Shown: piece by piece, positions 52,860-60,469 of the stretch
Layout of the letters: the number at the start of each line of letters is the position of its first letter
Position numbering within the stretch: the stretch's first letter is position 1
DNA from: CAYGVX01 sp964544285
Lineage (GTDB): Archaea; Thermoproteota; Bathyarchaeia; Bathyarchaeales; SOJC01
Assembly (NCBI GenBank): GCA_964544285.1
Contig: CAZJAQ010000002.1
Coordinates: forward strand, 18,608-82,607
Reading direction: 5' to 3'
Length of the DNA: 64,000 nt
The notes under the pieces: model-generated
Told to the model about the DNA's origin: nothing
The model's database searches: none
The model's input: the letters and a program-made list of their open reading frames with translations, nothing else
Program-made: the position numbers and the translations under genes

Positions 52860-54205
52860 GCCTGTTTTATGAGCTTTGCGATGAAGAAGCCGTTAGTTTC
52901 ATGAACGTGTGGGTACAAGCGTTGGCTGCTTGTTTGTCCTCGGAGCCCGGGTAAGCCTATTCGTGGCTTGGTCTCTGCCAGCGCAAATTCGGGGTTTAAC
53001 TTCAGGAATCGTTCAATAAGGAGCTCGTTCTCCTCGAGTGTGATGCTGCACGTTGAATAGACTAGGCTGCCGCCTTCCTTCACGAGTTCAGCGCAGTTGT
53101 TAAGCATTTTCCACTGAATCGCCGCCATCTTCCTTATGGAGCTCTTAGAGAGACGCCATTTAGCAGAGGGATTTCGGCTGAAGGTTCCGGTGCTCGTGCA
53201 GGGCGGGTCGAGGAAGATGAGGTCAGCCCTCAAGTCGTGAAGGGGCAAAGGGTTGCATATGTCGCCTACGATGGGTGTGGCGATTTTTACTCCCATCCTT
53301 TCGGTTTCATTCTTCCAGACTCTCATCCTTCGGCTAGAAAAGTCTACTGAGTAAATCGTGCCTCTATTTTCCATAAGTTGAGCCATGTGTGTTGTTTTGG
53401 CGCCCGGCGCTGCACAAACATCCAGCACTGTCATGTTGGCTTCTGGTGCGGCTACTTCTGTGGCTAGGCAGCTTGCCTTGTCTTGGATGTAGAACAAGCC
53501 ATCTTTGAAGCTGGGGGTTCTGATTAGAGGCTGTTTTTTACTGACCACTTTGAACGTGTGGTGCAGTCCCTCAACTTCTTCTAAAGCTATTCCTTCGTCA
53601 TCGAGTTTTTTCTGCAGTTTGTCTTCAGCAATTTTCAAAGTGTTAGTGCGGATGTACGTGGGTGTATCAGAGAGAGCGCTCTGGAAGTACTGCAGTGCCT
53701 CGTGGCGTCCTAGCAGCTTGAAGCAGTATTTGACGAACCAAAGGGGCTGGAACATCTGCAGGGACACTTTTTCCTCGTCGCTCAAGCCCTTCAAAGCTTC
53801 TTTTGGCTTCAGGCTGAGCAGTTTGCCTAAGGCTTCCTCCACTTCCTTCAGCCTCTGCCAGCCGAGGATAGAGCGCCCAATTCCAGCTACGTTTACTGCT
53901 TTATCGATGCTGCTCTCCCTAATCTTCGTCTCGTAAGCGTAGAGGCGTAGAAAAGCGCGGATGCCGGGATGAAAGTCGTTGATGGAATTCTGCTTTAAGA
54001 CGGTGTTTATCATGTGGTCGATGAAGTTTTGTCTCCTGACGGTTTCCAAGACCAGCTTGTGCGCTAAGCCCTTCGCGTTTGGGTCTTTGATGCCCAATTC
54101 TCTTGAGGCTCTGATCAAGGCGAGTCTTTCGTTCAGTCCTCTTTGCTCGACCCAGCAGAGGGCTTCAACGGCTAACGCCCAAGCGTCGCGGATCAACTTC
54201 AACAT
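52856..54205 (-). CDS. RsmB/Nop2-Sun-type m5C RNA methyltransferase
   Basis: A 449-residue protein. The N-terminal part is helical and NusB-like; the C-terminal SAM domain has LDVCAAPGAKTTHMAQLM, FLDPPCTSTGTFSRNPSAKW and YSTCSITLEENELLI. The two cysteines (PPC and STCS) are those of RNA m5C methyltransferases. Target could be rRNA or tRNA. Confidence 0.92.
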   Translation of the reverse strand: MLKLIRDAWALAVEALCWVEQRGLNERLALIRASRELGIKDPNAKGLAHKLVLETVRRQNFIDHMINTVLKQNSINDFHPGIRAFLRLYAYETKIRESSIDKAVNVAGIGRSILGWQRLKEVEEALGKLLSLKPKEALKGLSDEEKVSLQMFQPLWFVKYCFKLLGRHEALQYFQSALSDTPTYIRTNTLKIAEDKLQKKLDDEGIALEEVEGLHHTFKVVSKKQPLIRTPSFKDGLFYIQDKASCLATEVAAPEANMTVLDVCAAPGAKTTHMAQLMENRGTIYSVDFSSRRMRVWKNETERMGVKIATPIVGDICNPLPLHDLRADLIFLDPPCTSTGTFSRNPSAKWRLSKSSIRKMAAIQWKMLNNCAELVKEGGSLVYSTCSITLEENELLIERFLKLNPEFALAETKPRIGLPGLRGQTSSQRLYPHVHETNGFFIAKLIKQA

Positions 54206-54211
54206 GCCCCA

Positions 54212-55012
54212 CTATTCTTTGGTTTTAATCGACGAGGCTTCGTTGATTAGGCGCTTCCTTTCTCGAGGGGACAAGTCTAATAGGGTTCTGTGTTTTGACA
54301 GCGTGAAGCCCGGTTGGCTAGTTTTCCCGACTGGACAAGAATCGTAGCAGAACCCACAGAGAAACTTCTTATCGGCTGTTTTTTCCCTGAGTTCTTGGAC
54401 GAAGTTGACGCATTTTTGGCGGTCATGACCTATCGGTGGGCTAACGTCTGCTCTAACAGCTTTTACGGGACACAAGTCGACGCATAAGCTGCAGTTTAAG
54501 CAGGGGTTGAAGTTGGTCAGCTTTTCATCCGGCTCGAGGCGTGCGTCGGTGAGAACTGCGCCTAAATTGACCCTTGGCCCATACTCGGGAGTTATGATTA
54601 TTCCGCTTCGTCCATATACGCCCAGGCCCGCCTCGTAGGCGGCAAGCTTAATGGACATGCGGGAAATCATCTTCTCGCGGTCAGAATAACCAGATGGAAT
54701 GGCTGCGTGGTATCCTTTGTCTCGAATGAGGTCAGCCACTTTGTATTGTAGCCAATCACGGAAGATGTAGGTGACTCGGTTTTCTCCGACGATTTTCTTT
54801 CCTAGTTCGATGGAGCGGTAATAATCCAGTCCAACATAAATGCCGAAGACGACTACCGAGTTGCAGCTTTCCAAAACATCACTTGGGCGGCAGCCGGGTG
54901 TGGCTTTCTCGAAACCCTCTTTCAGGTCTGCGACTCGCATGGCGTAAGCTCCAAAATCCTCGACAAATTGTCCCAACTCGTTTTTCAAACTAGACGCGGT
55001 GTCTCGTTGCAT
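54212..55012 (-). CDS. QueG-like iron-sulfur protein
   Basis: A 266-residue protein similar to epoxyqueuosine reductase but shorter: N-terminal cobalamin-domain-like portion, then two 4Fe-4S motifs CLNCSLCVDLCP and CGFCYDSCP near residues 170-240. Cobalamin-binding landmarks are incomplete, so it may be a free QueG-like ferredoxin. Six bases from the next gene on the same strand. Confidence 0.8.
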   Translation of the reverse strand: MQRDTASSLKNELGQFVEDFGAYAMRVADLKEGFEKATPGCRPSDVLESCNSVVVFGIYVGLDYYRSIELGKKIVGENRVTYIFRDWLQYKVADLIRDKGYHAAIPSGYSDREKMISRMSIKLAAYEAGLGVYGRSGIIITPEYGPRVNLGAVLTDARLEPDEKLTNFNPCLNCSLCVDLCPVKAVRADVSPPIGHDRQKCVNFVQELREKTADKKFLCGFCYDSCPVGKTSQPGFTLSKHRTLLDLSPRERKRLINEASSIKTKE

Positions 55013-55095
55013 CGACGGTGCCTCCTTCGGTATAGGGCGGCACAGTTTATTAAAACCTTAACACGCCATTCTGAGCTTTAATAAGCTAGTTTTCG

Positions 55096-55170
55096 TCAGT
55101 TGGCTGTGAATCGTTTGGGTTTCCTGAAGATGTGGATGCCGTTCTTATCGTCGAATTTCTTAAAAGCCAT
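55096..55170 (-). CDS. Possible 24-residue peptide, low support
   Basis: ATG at 55170 gives MAFKKFDDKNGIHIFRKPKR and a few more residues before a stop. It sits in a 244-base gap. There is no strong start signal, so this may be a gene fragment or a chance frame. No family recognised. Confidence 0.2.
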   Translation of the reverse strand: MAFKKFDDKNGIHIFRKPKRFTAN

Positions 55171-55256
55171 GGATTAGTGCTTGGAGGGAAAACTGACCAA
55201 ATTTGGGCATAAGAAGGCTTAACACTTCGCACGTGGAACTATCGAATCCGGTCCGC

Positions 55257-55595
55257 TTAGTAGCCACCCATGAGTTCAAAAGATCTTATTCTTATATCGT
55301 CTCTTCTCAACTCGGTGCGAATGAATTTCTTGATGTCTTCCTCTTCGATCTTGGGATTCTTGTATCTGTCTGTACGAACCGGGAGCTTTGTGCGTCTCAG
55401 GACACTCTCCTCGGGGGTGTCGATAAATATGTATTGTACTCCTCCTGCTGTGAACGTGAACCTAAGTTCCACTGGTGGTCTTGAGAGAGGTGCTAGCCCT
55501 TGGGCAAAATAAATCTCGTCGGGACGCAGTTCTATTAGTAGTTTTTTGAATTTGGTCCATGTGAGTACCCGCTCGACTCTGTTCAATGATGCCAC
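55257..55595 (-). CDS. Small protein of unknown function after acr3
   Basis: A 112-residue basic protein with alternating beta-like and charged segments and no cysteine. It starts nine bases downstream of the acr3 stop on the same strand, so it is probably the third gene of the usp-acr3 operon. No family recognised. It is not ArsD or ArsC by motif. Confidence 0.65.
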   Translation of the reverse strand: MASLNRVERVLTWTKFKKLLIELRPDEIYFAQGLAPLSRPPVELRFTFTAGGVQYIFIDTPEESVLRRTKLPVRTDRYKNPKIEEEDIKKFIRTELRRDDIRIRSFELMGGY

Positions 55596-55604
55596 CTAAA
55601 GTTG

Positions 55605-56672
55605 TCAGTTGTGCTTGCCTTTCTTTCTTGGGAAATATTTTCTCGTTCTCAGTCCGAGTTTTACGAGAGACAACATTAGAGGTACTTCCATCAAGGGTCC
55701 GATGACCGTTGCCAAAGCCGCACCTGACCCGATGCCGTAAAGAGTTGTGGCCACAGCGATTGCCACTTCAAAGTGGCTGCTGCTACCTATGAGCGTAGTG
55801 TCGATTACAGTTTCGTACTTCCAACCGACGAAGTAGCCGAGAGAATATGTCCATGCGATCATTGTGGCATAATGCAGTAAATTCGGGGCGGCGAGATAGG
55901 CGACTAAAAGTGGATTATTCAGGATAACTTCGCCCTCGAATGAAAATAAAACTATAAGGGTTGTCAGCAACGCAATGATAGATATTTTTCCGAGGATTGG
56001 GATATATGTGTTGTTGAACCAGCCTTCACCCCTTTTATCCAGTATTACTTTTCGAGAAATTGCTCCTGCCGTAACTGGTAACGCTATGAATATCAGAACG
56101 CTGGTAGCGATCAAATCCCATGGGACAGGAATGCTGCTGACGCCTAAGTACAAAGCTGCAAGGGGGGCGTAGAGAGCAAGCATCAGCAGAGCATTGATTG
56201 CAGTATTGATTAAGCCTTGTGCCATGTCGCCTTTTGCCAGAAACATCCACCACATAACCATGGCGGTGCATGGTGACAAGCCCAAAAGTATGACTCCTGC
56301 AATGTATTGAGGGTTTCCAGCGAGAATAACGTTGGCGTAAACAGTCATTATGATTGGAGCCACTACCCAATTCGCAATTATCGTAACAAGCAACGGCTTG
56401 GGGTTTTGAGCTGCTTTTTTAATGTCACTAAAACGTATTCCAACAACAGTAGGATACATCATAAAAAACAAGAGTATTCCTATGGGAATAGACAGCTTGT
56501 TAAACTTTAGTGAATCCATAAACTGCCCAAACTGTGGCAAAAAGCGTCCAATGAGTAAGCCAACAATTATACATGTTGCTATCCAGAGCGTCAAGTATTT
56601 CTCAAAAAGCCCTAGAGATGCTTCGTGTTTAACGTATGCTTGTTCCTCTGTCAAAGCTTTACCCTCTTGCAA
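55605..56672 (-). CDS. acr3: Acr3-type arsenite efflux permease
   Basis: A 355-residue protein with about ten membrane segments. The conserved catalytic cysteine lies in LGLSPCTAMVMWWMFLAKGD, and an early PIGILLFFMMYPTVVGI is typical. It exports arsenite. It lies between a universal-stress-protein gene and an unknown gene, all on the minus strand with gaps of 7 and 9 bases. A basic C-terminus follows the last helix. Confidence 0.95.
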   Translation of the reverse strand: MQEGKALTEEQAYVKHEASLGLFEKYLTLWIATCIIVGLLIGRFLPQFGQFMDSLKFNKLSIPIGILLFFMMYPTVVGIRFSDIKKAAQNPKPLLVTIIANWVVAPIIMTVYANVILAGNPQYIAGVILLGLSPCTAMVMWWMFLAKGDMAQGLINTAINALLMLALYAPLAALYLGVSSIPVPWDLIATSVLIFIALPVTAGAISRKVILDKRGEGWFNNTYIPILGKISIIALLTTLIVLFSFEGEVILNNPLLVAYLAAPNLLHYATMIAWTYSLGYFVGWKYETVIDTTLIGSSSHFEVAIAVATTLYGIGSGAALATVIGPLMEVPLMLSLVKLGLRTRKYFPRKKGKHN

Positions 56673-56679
56673 TTAACAA

Positions 56680-57066
56680 CTACTTTACTATGAGTACGTT
56701 TATAGGAGATTCACAAGTCACTCTGCTGCATACGCTTCCTAAAACTAGAGCATGAGCAGCGCCGATTCCTCTCCTTCCGATCACAACTAAGTCAAACTTC
56801 CCGTCTCCAGCCATGTCCATGATTACTTTGGAAGGATTGGTACTCGTGACCGAAACGAGTTTGTACTTCACTTTTTCGTCTTCTAAGACGACTTTAGCGT
56901 CTTCCAGAACTCTGTGGCTGAACTCGTGAGCAGAGGGTGTAGGTGCAGGGTGAAAAACACTAACAACGGTTATTTCAGCCTCAAACTTCTTCCCAATTCT
57001 TATCGCTTCTTCTAAAGCCCGCTTCGAATACTCTGAGCCATCAACACCAACCAATATCTTTTCCAT
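56680..57066 (-). CDS. Universal stress protein (UspA family)
   Basis: A 128-residue UspA-type protein: VGVDGSEYSKRALEEAI at the start and the ATP-binding VIGRRGIGAAHALVLGSV near the end. It probably binds ATP and responds to stress. It starts the acr3 operon on this strand. The upstream AT-rich region at 57086-57112 is a candidate promoter. Confidence 0.9.
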   Translation of the reverse strand: MEKILVGVDGSEYSKRALEEAIRIGKKFEAEITVVSVFHPAPTPSAHEFSHRVLEDAKVVLEDEKVKYKLVSVTSTNPSKVIMDMAGDGKFDLVVIGRRGIGAAHALVLGSVCSRVTCESPINVLIVK

Positions 57067-57085
57067 TTGCTCTCACCCTGAGCTA

Positions 57086-57112
57086 AGGAGTGAATATATT
57101 TAAGTATTTAAA
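57086..57112 (-). promoter_or_regulatory. Candidate promoter of the usp-acr3 operon
   Basis: The AT-rich stretch holds ATATATTTAAGTATTTAAAT. Read on the minus strand it contains TTTAAATACTTAAATAT, about 30 bases before the usp start at 57066. It shares AT-rich TTTAAATAT strings with the ArsR region, so it may also be a target of ArsR; that is inference. Confidence 0.4.
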
Positions 57113-57315
57113 TCTATTGTTATAACGTTCCAATGGATCTGGTGAGTGGCAACACACCTAGCGAAACCTGCAGGAATCAGATTGGTTATGCATCCCAGAT
57201 ATTTGACGAAAATCCGAGCTCTGCATTTGTCGTATATGCAGACAACAGAATCTATAGATTTAGATTTCCCTTTCACAACTGTAGAAACCCTCGTCTTACG
57301 TGTACGCCAAAGTAT

Positions 57316-57732
57316 CTATTGCGGCTTCATGTTGGGAAACTCGAGGAAATCGAAAAGACTTTCAGCCAATTCGGGTCTTGCAACGCTGTAGAAAACCCAT
57401 TTCCCATCTTTCCTATCCTTTACCAGCCCCACGTTTTGCAGGATATTTAAATGGTGCGAAGCTGTGGGTTGCGTCAACCTCAGTGCAACGGTGAGTTCAC
57501 AGACGCACATTTCTCTAGTGCTGAGAAGTCTTAGCATCTTTAGCCTTGTTTCATTGGCAAGAGCCTTCAGTAACCGGCTCTTTTTGCGAATAAAATCTTG
57601 ATTAACCATCTGGTCAGTGAGATTCTTTAATCTAGCCGCATAATCCTCCAGTTCTTCTGATGGACGAAGACCTGAGCAGATGAGTCTTTCGAGCCTTTTG
57701 TCAGGCTTCATGGTTTGTTTTGTTGATGGCAT
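57316..57732 (-). CDS. arsR: ArsR-family metalloregulatory repressor
   Basis: A 138-residue winged helix. LKALANETRLKMLRLLSTREMCVCELTVAL includes the ArsR arsenite-binding motif of the ELCVCDL type (here MCVCEL), and TQPTASHHLNILQNVGLV is the recognition helix. It normally releases DNA on binding As(III) or Sb(III). It is divergent from the 15-gene operon, whose promoter region carries AT-rich repeats; a likely target. Confidence 0.93.
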   Translation of the reverse strand: MPSTKQTMKPDKRLERLICSGLRPSEELEDYAARLKNLTDQMVNQDFIRKKSRLLKALANETRLKMLRLLSTREMCVCELTVALRLTQPTASHHLNILQNVGLVKDRKDGKWVFYSVARPELAESLFDFLEFPNMKPQ

Positions 57733-57777
57733 TTTTCACACTTTGAACTTCGTATCTGGTATAGGCTTCCAAACAGA

Positions 57778-57855
57778 TTTAAATATTTCGATTTATAGAC
57801 TCTGCCCATGTGTGGTAAGCTGACAATTCGATATTTTTAAATATATCGATTTATA
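57778..57855. promoter_or_regulatory. Divergent arsR/operon promoter with repeated AT-rich sites
   Basis: TTTAAATATTTCGATTTATA at 57778-57797 recurs with one difference at 57836-57855. A near-palindrome (57828-57849, TCGATATT...ATATCGA) overlaps the second copy. TATA-like strings lie in both copies: the first copy suits the minus-strand arsR start at 57732, and the second the plus-strand start at 57901. This is the expected architecture for an autoregulated ArsR operator. Confidence 0.6.
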
Positions 57856-57900
57856 CATTCAATAACCAAACAACACAAGAGATTTGAGAGGTTGAGATAT

Positions 57901-58089
57901 ATGGTTAAAGATGAGCCCACTCGAAAGGAATGTGCGTGCACTCAGAGGCTTAGAGATCTTTTACGTACTGCTCAGCCAGCTAAGGAATCATCTCTGACAA
58001 AAGTAGCATGCGCCGATTGCGGGAAAGAGTTTTGGGCTAATTCTGAAAGGAAATACTGCTTCGACTGTGAAACAAAGAGGAGGGAATAG
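57901..58089 (+). CDS. Small zinc-ribbon-type protein
   Basis: A 62-residue protein with CACTQRL near the start and two CxxC pairs, VACADCGKEF and KYCFDCETK, giving a likely zinc ribbon at the C-terminal half. The ATG at 57901 is preceded by GAGAGG. It is the first gene of the large plus-strand operon and directly precedes a HdrA-N domain gene (2-base gap). No family recognised. Confidence 0.7.
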   Translation: MVKDEPTRKECACTQRLRDLLRTAQPAKESSLTKVACADCGKEFWANSERKYCFDCETKRRE

Positions 58090-58091
58090 AG

Positions 58092-58463
58092 TTGGAAGAG
58101 GACAGAATAGGGTTCATATTCTGTGTCTGCACAGGAAAATGCCCAGGTTTCGCCCAGTTGGACATATGGGACTTCGTAAACATCGTCCGTACCGAGTATC
58201 CTGTTGAGTATGGCTTCATCCATCCTATGCTGTGCGACGAAGATGGTGAACGATTTTTGGAGGATTTTCTTAAGAAAGGAAGAAAGTACATCGTTGCTGG
58301 CTGCGCTCCTGTGATGCAGAAGAAGCTTTTCAGAGATGCTTTCGAGAAGGCAGGTTTAGACATCAATAAGGACCTAATCCCCTTGGATGTGAGGAACATG
58401 AAGCTAGATGAAGCATTGAACGTAGTGAAGAACACTCTTAAGGAGACTGGTAAAGATGTCTGA
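58092..58463 (+). CDS. Stand-alone HdrA N-terminal domain protein
   Basis: A 123-residue protein that aligns by eye to the first about 130 residues of the HdrA encoded at 22.5 kb: FCVCTGKCPGF (Cys pair), HPMLCDEDGERFL and VAGCAPVMQKKLFRDAFEKAG correspond to VCHCGLN, YTCSDQGQEL and VVASCSPRLHEPTFRKACEEAG. The FAD domain is absent. HdrA's N-terminal module binds an iron-sulfur cluster; a free copy suggests an independent electron carrier. The TTG start follows GAGGAGGG, a strong ribosome-binding site. Confidence 0.8.
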   Translation: MEEDRIGFIFCVCTGKCPGFAQLDIWDFVNIVRTEYPVEYGFIHPMLCDEDGERFLEDFLKKGRKYIVAGCAPVMQKKLFRDAFEKAGLDINKDLIPLDVRNMKLDEALNVVKNTLKETGKDV

Positions 58464-58740
58464 AGAAACCTTTATGGGAGTACCCAGAAGCAAAATACCT
58501 TGGCATCCACACATCGACTATGAAAAATGCAATCTCTGTGACAGCGACCCGCAATGCCTGAAGTTTTGTCCTCACAAAGTGTACACCGTAACTGGGCAAC
58601 CGAAGAAACTAGTAGTTGAGAACCCCAATAACTGTGTAGTTTTCTGTCGTGCTTGCAAAAAAGTTTGCGCCCCTGATGCTTTAGGCTTTCCAGAAAAGAA
58701 GGAAGTTTTGGTCTCGATTAAGAAACTGAGAGGTTACTGA
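58456..58740 (+). CDS. Ferredoxin-like protein with WHPxIdYE leader
   Basis: A 94-residue ferredoxin with cysteines YEKCNLCDSDPQCLKFCP and FCRACKKVCAPDA. The N-terminal MGVPRSKIPWHPHIDYEKC has a match in the second ferredoxin of this operon at 63.1 kb (GVTREQIKWHPTIEYELC). Overlaps the preceding gene by eight bases. It probably passes electrons to or from the HdrA-N domain protein. Confidence 0.85.
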   Translation: MSEETFMGVPRSKIPWHPHIDYEKCNLCDSDPQCLKFCPHKVYTVTGQPKKLVVENPNNCVVFCRACKKVCAPDALGFPEKKEVLVSIKKLRGY

Positions 58741-58751
58741 AGGGATAATGC

Positions 58752-59156
58752 ATGTCAAAAGATGGGAAAGTATTCGTGATTCCATGTAGCGGAATTGGAA
58801 AAGCCTTGGGAACGGTGGGTCGAGTGTCCATGTATGAGGTAATAGAAAAACTACGACCAAATGAAGCGACCACTGCATGCCTTCCCTTACTAACCGTCGG
58901 CGACGAGACTGTTCTAAAACTTGTAAGAAACAATCCCTGCATATCGATAGACGGATGCCCAGCTCAATGTGCGCGAAAGAACATAGAAGCTTCGAAAGGT
59001 AAACTAGCAGCCAGCTTCATGGTCACAGATACTCTGCGCGAAAACAAGGGTCTGAAGCCTGAAGCCGTCACTGAACTAGGTCCAAATGGGTCAAAGCTTG
59101 CCAGCATATTAGCCCATAAAATCGCTGAAAAAATCGACGAAATAAACTGCAGGTGA
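58752..59156 (+). CDS. DGC-domain putative zinc-binding protein, copy 1
   Basis: A 134-residue protein with PCSGIGKALGTVGRV, TACLPLL and SIDGCPAQCARK, matching the DGC family (DUF1847-unrelated), whose Asp-Gly-Cys motif names it. The four cysteines are placed for metal or thiol chemistry. It is the first of three tandem paralogues, which share the motif order C-x..S..G, CLP, DGCxxxCA. Confidence 0.85.
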   Translation: MSKDGKVFVIPCSGIGKALGTVGRVSMYEVIEKLRPNEATTACLPLLTVGDETVLKLVRNNPCISIDGCPAQCARKNIEASKGKLAASFMVTDTLRENKGLKPEAVTELGPNGSKLASILAHKIAEKIDEINCR

Positions 59157-59162
59157 ATACAC

Positions 59163-59576
59163 GTGACTATCGTGAAGGACAAAGTTGGAATAGTCTCATG
59201 CAGTGGTGAAGACTTGCTTGAAGGCACGATTTCTCGCATCGCAACTCGAATCGTGCTGGAGAAATTGAGACCAGACGATACTGTAACGATATGCCTCCCT
59301 CTGTTTCTGGCTGGAAGCGAGGATGAAAGAGCCTTTGCAAGAATGTTTCCAACCATTGCGGTTGATGGATGCGATAAGAGATGTGCTGAAGTGGGAACAA
59401 GGAAGTACAGTGGTAAACCAGTCGCAACAATTGTTGTCTCAGAAATCATGAAGAAATATCCAAAACTGAGAGCGAAATCAAAGGATAAGGTAGGCGCTGA
59501 GGAGAAGAAGCTTGCACTCCATGTTGCTGAGGAAATTGCAGCCAAGGTTGATGAAGTTTTGGGAAGAAAGAAATGA
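59163..59576 (+). CDS. DGC-domain putative zinc-binding protein, copy 2
   Basis: A 137-residue paralogue with SCSGEDLLEGTISRI, TICLPLFLAG and AVDGCDKRCAE, and a GTG start. It differs from copy 1 in having a longer insertion around residue 60 and lower identity at the C-terminus. Retained cysteines suggest the same kind of site. Confidence 0.85.
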   Translation: MTIVKDKVGIVSCSGEDLLEGTISRIATRIVLEKLRPDDTVTICLPLFLAGSEDERAFARMFPTIAVDGCDKRCAEVGTRKYSGKPVATIVVSEIMKKYPKLRAKSKDKVGAEEKKLALHVAEEIAAKVDEVLGRKK

Positions 59577-59590
59577 GAAGGTGTTTGTAA

Positions 59591-59995
59591 TTGAGCGAAG
59601 AAAGAAAAATCGCAATTGTTGCATGTGCCGGAATGGACAAACCCTTAGGGTCAGTAGCACGTGCTACAGCTTTCAAAGTAGTCGAAGATTTGAAACGAGA
59701 TTCCACTGTCTTGGTCTGCATTCCACCACTCGTCGCTGGTGCTAATCCTCATCCAGAACTGATTAAGAAGTATCCAGTGATTACGGTGGATGGGTGTTCA
59801 GAGCGCTGTGCCACGAAGATTGTCGCAAAAAGCGGCGGAAAAATAAAAGGAAGAGTGTTCATTCCTCAAAGTGTCCAAAAATTGGGGCTGAAACCAAAAA
59901 CCGCTGCAGACATCGGTGCTGACGGAGAAAAACTGGCAGACAAGATAGCTGAGGAAACAGCCCTCTTGATCGACAAGATTCTGGGAAGTGAGTGA
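59591..59995 (+). CDS. DGC-domain putative zinc-binding protein, copy 3
   Basis: A 134-residue paralogue with VACAGMDKPLGSVARA, LVCIPPLVAG and TVDGCSERCATK. The start is a TTG. Its C-terminal half has a run of basic residues. Three DGC copies in a row suggest either subunits of a hetero-oligomer or redundant sensors. Confidence 0.85.
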   Translation: MSEERKIAIVACAGMDKPLGSVARATAFKVVEDLKRDSTVLVCIPPLVAGANPHPELIKKYPVITVDGCSERCATKIVAKSGGKIKGRVFIPQSVQKLGLKPKTAADIGADGEKLADKIAEETALLIDKILGSE

Positions 59996-60469
59996 TTGGA
60001 GAACAAAGACTTTTTTGAGCTTAAAGTTCTCAAATGGACTTTTCGAGTGCCAAAAGACTTGTTATACAATGAAAATGACTGCTGGGCAAGAATCGAGGGA
60101 GATAAGGCACGAGTAGGGATTACAGATTTTCTCCAGAGCATGGCTACTGACATTATTTTTGTTGAATTCAAAGATGTGGGCACAGAGATTGACCAATTGG
60201 ACGAGGTGGCCTCGTTTGAGTCATCAAAAACCATTCTTGACCTGATCTCACCCGTGAGCGGCGTAATAGTTGAGGTTAACGAGAAACTATCGGAAAGACC
60301 AGAGCTTGTAAACCAAGACCCGTATGGCGAGGGTTGGTTTGCAGTCCTGCGGCTCAAAGATTTTGAAAGCGACCGCGAGAATCTTCTGGATGCTGAAAAA
60401 TACTTTGATGTGCTGAAGAGAAAAGTTGAGGCAGAGAAGGAGAAGCTTGGAAAGAAGGAAGTGGTTTAG
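59996..60469 (+). CDS. GcvH-like lipoyl-carrier protein
   Basis: A 157-residue protein with the glycine-cleavage-H hammerhead fold. Lys78 in SFESSKTILDLISPVSGVI is at the lipoylated lysine position. It carries a long charged C-terminal extension (about 40 residues). No GcvT, GcvP or GcvL is nearby, so it is not a regular glycine cleavage component. Related lipoyl proteins (LbpA) serve the sulfur-oxidising heterodisulfide reductase-like pathway, which may be an analogy here. Confidence 0.85.
   Translation: MENKDFFELKVLKWTFRVPKDLLYNENDCWARIEGDKARVGITDFLQSMATDIIFVEFKDVGTEIDQLDEVASFESSKTILDLISPVSGVIVEVNEKLSERPELVNQDPYGEGWFAVLRLKDFESDRENLLDAEKYFDVLKRKVEAEKEKLGKKEVV

Noticed and set aside
57133..57450. 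A 105-residue plus-strand frame opposite the end of arsR
   Set aside because: The opposite-strand ArsR is a clear protein with a known motif; the frame has no start signal or family.
57892..57900. TTG at 57892 as start of the first operon gene
   Set aside because: The ATG at 57901 is better placed behind GAGAGG and gives a normal small protein.
59996..60469. Ordinary glycine cleavage H protein
   Set aside because: Long C-terminal tail and no GcvT, GcvP or GcvL genes nearby; the operon context is different.
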